DNA of 53,009 nt from RGIG5579 sp045531235 (lineage in GTDB: Bacteria > Bacillota > Clostridia > Oscillospirales > SIG627). Under the pieces are notes generated by a model, which saw only the letters and a program-made list of their open reading frames with translations, was not told the DNA's origin and did no database searches. The DNA lies in assembly GCA_045531235.1 (NCBI GenBank), contig JAZSDQ010000062.1:1-53009 (forward strand), written 5' to 3'. Position numbers and translations under genes: made by a program. Below, one piece after another: positions 48,378 to 53,009 of the stretch (position 1 is the stretch's first letter; each line of letters opens with the position of its first letter).

Positions 48378-49367
48378 ATGACAATGTCTAAAATTGCGAA
48401 GCTTTCCGGATGCTCATTATCAACAGTTTCCAAAGCTTTTCGCAACAGCCCCGAAATCAGCGAAATCACAAAAGAAAAAAATTTTAAAATTGCGCGCGAA
48501 AACAACTGTTTTACAAAGTACTATGCTCCCGTTTATAAAAAGCACGTGTTTGCCGTTGTATGTAATGAACTTCTAAGCTCATTTTACGGTGTGATCGTTG
48601 ATGCACTGAACCACAAAATAACTGCAAACGGCGATACTCTTTTGATTTCCAGCTGTAATTTCATCAGCGCGAACCTAGAGGATCTCTTCGATTATTATAT
48701 TAATTTTCATAAGGTTGATGGTCTTATCGTAATCGGAAAGCTCCCTGCCAATCTCAAAAGCGATTAAAAATTTTTATCTAAAATCCCTCTTGTATGCATT
48801 CGTTCCGTAACAAGCAAAACTTCTCCACCTTGCGACACAGTGGAATCGGATAACGATCCTGCAATCTATCAAGCAATCAAGCATTTTTATGATATGGGAC
48901 ATAAAAAAATTGCGTTTATCGGAGAATACCTAACTTCATCGACGCAAATAAGATTTATTGAAGCGTTGAACGATGTTGGTCTCGAAGTAAAGCAGGATTG
49001 GATCATTTGCAGTGCGAAGAGAAAAGCAGAAGCGGGTGTTGACGGTGTGGAGAGACTTCTTGCGCTTTCCGAAAAGCCAACAGCTATCTTTGCAGCCTAT
49101 GATGCCATTGCTTTTGGTGCGATCAGTGCAATACAGAAAACAGGACTTTCCGTACCTAAGGATTTTTCTATCATTGGTTCGGATAATATTCCGCTTTCAG
49201 AATACGCTTCCCCGGCTTTAACGACGATATCAGCTCCCATTGATGACGTTACCGTGGGCGCGTTGAATCTTCTTTACCGAAGGATTTCCAATAATAATGC
49301 TCCTTTCCAAAGAATTCAGATTCAAAGCGAATTGATCATTCGTGATTCTGTAGCAAAAATAAATTAA
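48378..49367 (+). pseudogene. LacI-type regulator copy 1, interrupted by one ochre stop
   Basis: The frame from 48378 to 49367 encodes a 329-codon LacI-family regulator equivalent to copy 2, but codon 130 is TAA (48765-48767). Copy 2 reads TDNKILSNTPLVCIR where this copy reads SD-stop-KFLSKIPLVCIR. The frame is unchanged on both sides, so a single nonsense codon and no frameshift splits it. The N-terminal fragment (129 residues) keeps the helix-turn-helix (SLSTVSKAFRNSPEIS) and part of the sensor domain; the rest keeps intact LacI motifs (GHKKIAFIGEYLTSS, AYDAIAFGAI). A stray Asn in KEKNFKIAR also differs from copy 2. Probably inactive unless the stop is read through. Confidence 0.9.
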
Positions 49368-49380
49368 TAAATCTATCAAA

Positions 49381-49410
49381 AAAGACACGGAAAATTCCGT
49401 GTCTTTTTTT
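49381..49410. terminator. Terminator at the copy 1/copy 2 junction
   Basis: The same AAAGACACGGAA / TTCCGTGTCTTT stem as at 46652, followed by TTTT; it separates convergent lacI copy 1 and hydrolase copy 2. Confidence 0.88.
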
Positions 49411-49422
49411 CTTGTGCTTTTT

Positions 49423-50925
49423 TTATTTATTCATCATTTCGTTGATCTGCTGAACAGTTGTTCTTACGAGAAGATCACCTGCAACGTGACCAACGGTACC
49501 GGAAGAAACGTAAGCAGAGTAGTGGCTTCCCTCTTCTGCCTTCTTAGTGGGAAGATAACCGAAGGCGCCGCAACAAAGCTGAATCAAGAAGGTCTGCTTT
49601 GCTTTAGAACATGCTCTCATCTGGTTACCATAATTGAGGAAGAGCTCATAGGGGTTAGTAGCAAAAGCAATATCACCAAGTCTGAGGAAGTGAACCTCAA
49701 TATCCACGGTATTCACAGTTTGCTGAACGCGATAACGGGAGATAACGCCTGCATGGATATGCATTCTCGCCTTATCCACGAAGTTGATAGTTCCCTTATG
49801 TGTAGCTGCGAATTCCTTGATGGCTTTTTCAGCAGCATCTTTTTCCTCAATGGTAACTCTGCGAAGAGGAAGAGTCAGCATCTTACTGCGATGTTCCAGA
49901 ACGGTATCACTTACATATTCAGTAACATCTTCCAAAGCATAAAGAATTTCGTCAGCAATACGACGTCCTGCGACCTTGCATCCGCTCAAATCAAACATAG
50001 AGGGATCTGCCGAGCGAACGGGAACATTGTTGCGAATGATGTTAGGGTCGTTGATGGGAGTTTCAGGCTCCACCCAACGGATCAGGTCGCGAGGACACTG
50101 GTCGCCTGCGGGAGAGCAGAGACCGAGAACAAAGATATCATCACCGTATTTTGCGCGGATACGCTCTTTTACCTTACCCCAATAGTCAGAAGAAATAAAG
50201 CTTCTGTGCTCAAGTACCTGTGCAGGACAAGCAACGTTTGCGATCACGCCGGTAAGCTTCTTATCGGGAGTGTAGGTGAACATCATTTCAATACCGCTGT
50301 CATTTCCCGCTTCCAGCTCGGTGAAGTTTGCCATAAAGGTATCGCCCCACATCTTCGCAGAACCATCATCATAACAAACTCTTCTGTTCAGACCAATCGC
50401 AGCTCTGCCAAAGCCGGTAGCGTAGATCGCTTCGCTTCTTGCATCCCAAGCCTTGATTGCAGCATCGGCAATCTGCTTCGCAATGTAATCATGAGCCTCT
50501 TGACCTGCGAAAAGATCCTGGCCTTCGTAAGAAACGAGAGTTTCATACTTTGCATCAGGCATCATTTCAAGAAGAACATCAAGACCTTTTCCGCCGCCGC
50601 GGGATATCGAGGCAGAGTCAGATCTGGTGGCATACCCGGGACCGGTATGCGTGTGGATCGCACTGACAATTACCTTATCGGCAGGAACGTCAGGTCTTGC
50701 TTCCAAATACTTGCGAACAGTTAAAAGCAAAACGTGGCTGGTAGAAACCAGATCGCATGCACAGAAGATCGCAGAATCTCCATCACATTCCATTGCGAGA
50801 GCGGTTACGGTAAGGGGAGATTCCACCTCATCGGTAATTCTCTCATAAAACTGTCCGGCAAGGTCAACCTTTGCACCTTCGGGAATGAGCGATACTTCGC
50901 TCCAGCCAAATTTGATTTTAGACAT
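49423..50925 (-). CDS. Neutral/alkaline ceramidase-like hydrolase, copy 2
   Basis: A 500-residue paralogue of the copy 1 hydrolase, with HTHTGP at 91-96 and no signal peptide. The two are nearly identical through the N-terminal 90 residues and the C-terminal 150, but the segment after the zinc motif is replaced by GYATRSDSASISRGGGKG and is four residues longer, which could alter substrate access. The ATG at 50925 has GGAGG upstream. It is divergent from the intact LacI-type regulator. Confidence 0.8.
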   Translation of the reverse strand: MSKIKFGWSEVSLIPEGAKVDLAGQFYERITDEVESPLTVTALAMECDGDSAIFCACDLVSTSHVLLLTVRKYLEARPDVPADKVIVSAIHTHTGPGYATRSDSASISRGGGKGLDVLLEMMPDAKYETLVSYEGQDLFAGQEAHDYIAKQIADAAIKAWDARSEAIYATGFGRAAIGLNRRVCYDDGSAKMWGDTFMANFTELEAGNDSGIEMMFTYTPDKKLTGVIANVACPAQVLEHRSFISSDYWGKVKERIRAKYGDDIFVLGLCSPAGDQCPRDLIRWVEPETPINDPNIIRNNVPVRSADPSMFDLSGCKVAGRRIADEILYALEDVTEYVSDTVLEHRSKMLTLPLRRVTIEEKDAAEKAIKEFAATHKGTINFVDKARMHIHAGVISRYRVQQTVNTVDIEVHFLRLGDIAFATNPYELFLNYGNQMRACSKAKQTFLIQLCCGAFGYLPTKKAEEGSHYSAYVSSGTVGHVAGDLLVRTTVQQINEMMNK

Positions 50926-50959
50926 TGTAATTCCTCCATCCTAGTTTTTTAGCATCAAT

Positions 50960-50988
50960 ATTCTAACATGCGATTTTTTAAAACACAA
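50960..50988 (-). promoter_or_regulatory. Promoter of hydrolase copy 2
   Basis: On the minus strand, TTGTGT (50988-50983), a 17-nt spacer and TAGAAT (50965-50960), with the same extended -10 as copy 1. Confidence 0.65.
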
Positions 50989-51007
50989 CAGAAAATTGAT
51001 AGAAACT

Positions 51008-51026
51008 CTTTCGCAAACTACGAAAG
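51008..51026. promoter_or_regulatory. Candidate LacI-type operator, copy 2
   Basis: CTTTCG-N7-CGAAAG, identical to the dyad at 48268-48286, within a conserved block of about 30 nt. Confidence 0.65.
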
Positions 51027-51060
51027 TTTTTCGCTGTTTTTTTTCTGTCTTTCGTTTATG

Positions 51061-51089
51061 TTGCGCAAAAAAATTTTCTGTGTTATAAT
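51061..51089 (+). promoter_or_regulatory. Promoter of lacI-type gene, copy 2
   Basis: TTGCGC (51061-51066), a 17-nt spacer and TATAAT (51084-51089). Confidence 0.7.
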
Positions 51090-51127
51090 AGTTTTAATAG
51101 AAAAAAGGAAATTGTGAGGCATTTTTT

Positions 51128-52120
51128 ATGACAATGTCTAAAATAGCGAAGCTTTCCGGTTGCTCCTTATCAACCGTTTCCAAAGCTTTTCGCAACAGCC
51201 CCGAAATCAGCGAAAGCACAAAAGAAAAAATTTTCAAAATTGCGCGCGAAAACAACTGTTTTACAAAATACTATTCTCCTGTTTATAAAAAAAGAGTTTT
51301 CGCCGTTATATGCAACGAACTGATCAGTTCGGTTTATGGAGTCATGGTTGACACCATAAACAATAAAATAACAGCAAATGGCGACACCCTGCTTATTTCC
51401 AGCTGTAATTTTATCAGCGCCAATTTAGAGGACCTTTTTGACTATTACGTCAATTACCATAAAATTGACGGCTTGATCGTGATTGGAAAATTGCCGGAAA
51501 GTGTAAAAACGGATAATAAGATTCTTTCCAATACTCCTCTCGTTTGCATTCGAGCAACAAAAAGCAAGGCATCCAGTCCATGCGATTGCGTTGAATCAGA
51601 CAGAGATCCCGCCATCGTAAGTGCCGTCAACTATTTTAAGGAAATGGGACACAAAAAAATCGCCTTTATCGGTGAATATCTTACTTCTTCAGCACAAAAA
51701 CGATTTATCGAGGCGATGACTTCTGCCGAACTGGAAGTTAAAAAGGAATGGATCATCTGTAGTTCAAAACGAAAAGCCGAAGCCGGTGTTGACGGTATGG
51801 AGCGCCTTCTTTCATTGCCCGAACGTCCAACGGCTATTTTTGCAGCTTACGATGCAATTGCATTCGGCGCTATCAATAAGATCCACAGAGTAGGTCTATC
51901 GGTACCGAAAGACTTCTCAATTATCAGTTCTGATAACATTCCGCTATCACAATTCTCTTCCCCCTCATTAACAACCATAGCAGACCCCGTGGAAGACATT
52001 GCAGAAGGAGCCATCAATCTGCTTTATCGAAGACTAAATAACAGCAACGCTCCTTTTCAGCGAATACAAATTCAAAGCGAATTGATTATTCGCAATTCCG
52101 TTGAAAAAATCGGTCGATAA
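51128..52120 (+). CDS. LacI family transcriptional regulator, copy 2 (intact)
   Basis: A 330-residue regulator. The LacI helix-turn-helix is at residues 3-22 (MSKIAKLSGCSLSTVSKAF), with the hinge and a periplasmic-binding-like sensor domain following (GHKKIAFIGEYLTSS, AIFAAYDAIAFGAIN, DFSIISSDNIPLS). The binding signal is probably a sugar or amide related to the hydrolase substrate; unknown. It is divergent from hydrolase copy 2 with a palindromic candidate operator between. As copy 1 is interrupted, this protein may control both hydrolase genes. Confidence 0.93.
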   Translation: MTMSKIAKLSGCSLSTVSKAFRNSPEISESTKEKIFKIARENNCFTKYYSPVYKKRVFAVICNELISSVYGVMVDTINNKITANGDTLLISSCNFISANLEDLFDYYVNYHKIDGLIVIGKLPESVKTDNKILSNTPLVCIRATKSKASSPCDCVESDRDPAIVSAVNYFKEMGHKKIAFIGEYLTSSAQKRFIEAMTSAELEVKKEWIICSSKRKAEAGVDGMERLLSLPERPTAIFAAYDAIAFGAINKIHRVGLSVPKDFSIISSDNIPLSQFSSPSLTTIADPVEDIAEGAINLLYRRLNNSNAPFQRIQIQSELIIRNSVEKIGR

Positions 52121-52134
52121 TCGGTCTATAAAAG

Positions 52135-52161
52135 AAGCCACAGAGAAAATCTCTGTGGCTT
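52135..52161. terminator. Bidirectional terminator between lacI copy 2 and hpt
   Basis: AAGCCACAGAGA / TCTCTGTGGCTT with an AAA loop, between convergent genes. Confidence 0.88.
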
Positions 52162-52165
52162 TTAA

Positions 52166-52723
52166 TTATTCATCTTCGCCGTATTCGGCAATGTATGGAA
52201 GATTGCGATAAAGCTCCCCATAGTCAAGACCATAGCCGATAACAAAATGATCGGGAATTGTAAAAAGAGACCAATCGGGAGTAATCTCAACAATTCTTCT
52301 GGAAGGCTTATCAAGAAGGGTCAAAACATGAAGAGATAGAGGGTTTCTCGTTTGCAACAGCTGAACAATATCCTTCAAGGTTCTGCCGGTATCAATAATA
52401 TCTTCAACGATCACAACATGGTATCCGCTGACGTCGCGATCAAGATCCATGGTGATCTGTATCACACCGGTGGAAACAGTTCCCTCATAGTAGCTTTTTG
52501 CACACATAAAACCGATTTCGCAAGGAACGGAAACTGCACGGCAAACATCAGCCATAAACACAAAAGCGCCCTTTAGCACGCTGACGAGCAAAATCGGTCT
52601 GCCATCATAGATGCGATCGATTTCCTTACCGATGGCAGAAATCTTTTCTTTAATTTCCTCCTCAGTAATCAGGACCCTTTTGATACGACTGTTAAAATCT
52701 TCAACAGAGTTGATTTTCTTCAT
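52166..52723 (-). CDS. hpt: Hypoxanthine phosphoribosyltransferase
   Basis: Purine salvage enzyme of 185 residues converting hypoxanthine or guanine plus PRPP to IMP or GMP. The PRPP-binding motif is VVIVEDIIDTGRTL; the flexible-loop SYYEGT and the base-binding FVIGYGLDYGELYRNLPYI are also present. Length is typical. Its promoter is at 52752-52780, and a terminator follows. Confidence 0.96.
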   Translation of the reverse strand: MKKINSVEDFNSRIKRVLITEEEIKEKISAIGKEIDRIYDGRPILLVSVLKGAFVFMADVCRAVSVPCEIGFMCAKSYYEGTVSTGVIQITMDLDRDVSGYHVVIVEDIIDTGRTLKDIVQLLQTRNPLSLHVLTLLDKPSRRIVEITPDWSLFTIPDHFVIGYGLDYGELYRNLPYIAEYGEDE

Positions 52724-52751
52724 ACGACTACTCCAATTCGTTGTTTTGACA

Positions 52752-52780
52752 ATTTTAGCACACTACAAATAAAAAAACAA
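52752..52780 (-). promoter_or_regulatory. Promoter of hpt
   Basis: On the minus strand, TTGTTT (52780-52775), a 17-nt spacer and TAAAAT (52757-52752), with TG one base before the -10 (extended -10). Confidence 0.65.
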
Positions 52781-52808
52781 CATAATTTGACAAAATATGC
52801 AAAAACAA

Positions 52809-53009
52809 TTATTTCAATGGAAAACAATACCACTTTTGAGGAATGGAGTCTTCGCCGTAAAGAGGATCAACACCGTTGGAATTCTGATAAATCAGCTCAA
52901 TTACCCGCTTCATCTTCAAAGCATCACAAAGCTGTGTTGGAGCATTACCGATAAACCCGTCGGTAATGCACCCGTGGTAACGAAATGCGGTCTCATATTT
53001 ATAGAAACG
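52809..53009 (-). CDS. C-terminal part of an unidentified protein, cut by window edge
   Basis: The last 66 codons of a minus-strand gene, ending at a TAA at 52811-52809. The readable tail contains YKYETAFRYHGCITDGFIGN, QLCDALKMKRVIELIYQN and ends QKWYCFPLK. No stop interrupts it. The helix with KMKRVIELIYQN is vaguely like the end of Gfo/Idh/MocA-type oxidoreductases, but I cannot identify the family from this part. Confidence 0.7.
   Translation of the reverse strand, partial: RFYKYETAFRYHGCITDGFIGNAPTQLCDALKMKRVIELIYQNSNGVDPLYGEDSIPQKWYCFPLK

Larger units (their letters stand above)
46652..49380. repeat. Tandem duplication, copy 1
   Basis: Unit of about 2.73 kb: terminator hairpin, minus-strand ceramidase-like hydrolase, divergent regulatory region and plus-strand LacI-type gene. 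It is directly followed by copy 2 (49381-52130) in the same orientation. Proteins, the intergenic region and hairpin stem are all strongly alike; DNA has drifted at many synonymous positions, so the duplication is not recent. Confidence 0.92.
49381..52130. repeat. Tandem duplication, copy 2
   Basis: Second unit of about 2.75 kb with the same order as copy 1. Here the LacI-type gene is intact, and a short extra segment (about 9-10 nt, TTTTAATAG repeat) follows the lacI -10. Confidence 0.92.

Noticed and set aside
48840..49367. Second half of LacI copy 1 as an independent sensor-domain gene
   Set aside because: It is in the same frame as the first half, has no ribosome site, and its apparent start is only a GTG within the sensor domain; a single nonsense codon explains it.
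49399..50724. Long plus-strand open frame (441 codons) opposite hydrolase copy 2
   Set aside because: It is the antisense shadow of the hydrolase; a similar shadow occurs opposite copy 1, and the residues resemble no family.
46652..52130. Composite transposon or phage origin for the duplicated module
   Set aside because: No transposase, integrase, terminal inverted repeats or attachment sites are visible at either end; the only repeated boundary element is a terminator hairpin.

Overview
The window looks like a chromosomal segment of an uncultured anaerobic Firmicute, probably a Clostridia/Oscillospirales-type gut bacterium. This is inferred from family content (reverse rubrerythrin, FeoAB with a Cys-rich FeoB partner, ClpE-type Clp ATPase, ECF module, DUF3048/YerB lipoprotein, DUF5711 protein), from AGGAGG-type ribosome sites, and from near-consensus sigma-A promoters with 16-17 nt spacers. 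No phage, integrase, transposase or CRISPR array is visible.

Layout. 1-5616 (minus): a housekeeping operon yerB-argS-yebC-trmH-M50 protease-scpA, with scpA running off the left edge. 5788-7512 (minus): a separate oligopeptide-binding lipoprotein with its own promoter and tandem terminators. 7680-23266 (minus): a 16-gene run with no gap over 44 nt and many overlaps (ruvCAB, an rRNA-type methyltransferase, ecfA1-A2-T, truA, a DUF5711 protein, cvpA, pgsA, a clpE-like unfoldase, a P-type-ATPase homologue that has lost every catalytic motif, DUF1858, trmK, nif3). 23530-24498: fba. 24579-27125 (minus): the feoA-feoB-Cys-rich iron-uptake operon behind two palindromic operators. 27853-28854: a GMP synthase synthetase domain lacking its glutaminase half.

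29014-45933 is an accessory, metabolism-oriented mosaic: a decayed MatC-type carrier, a LysR regulator divergent from a CitMHS transporter, an AGCS symporter with a CapA-like phosphoesterase, GH2 and GH20 glycosidases, a MATE exporter, a YtcJ-type amidohydrolase, ThrH, a DtxR-type iron repressor, a GT14 glycosyltransferase, tRNA-Arg(CCT) and small lipoprotein/DUF1643 genes. 46093-46638 is a reverse rubrerythrin.

46652-52130 is a tandem duplication of one module: a ceramidase-like hydrolase divergent from a LacI-type regulator, with a conserved regulatory region and the same terminator hairpin at each module start. The regulator of copy 1 carries a single in-frame ochre stop. hpt and a partial unidentified gene close the window.

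The most unusual object is the pseudo-P-type ATPase (9362-12022). It keeps the full pump architecture, but the phosphorylated Asp is Asn, the TGE glutamate is Lys, and the PEGL, TGD and GDGxND motifs are altered. Other notable items are the duplicated regulator/hydrolase module, the split GMP synthase, the feo promoter whose -10 contains the stop codon of the upstream gene, and the Met-rich linker of the ClpE-like protein. All family assignments are by reading; no database search was run.
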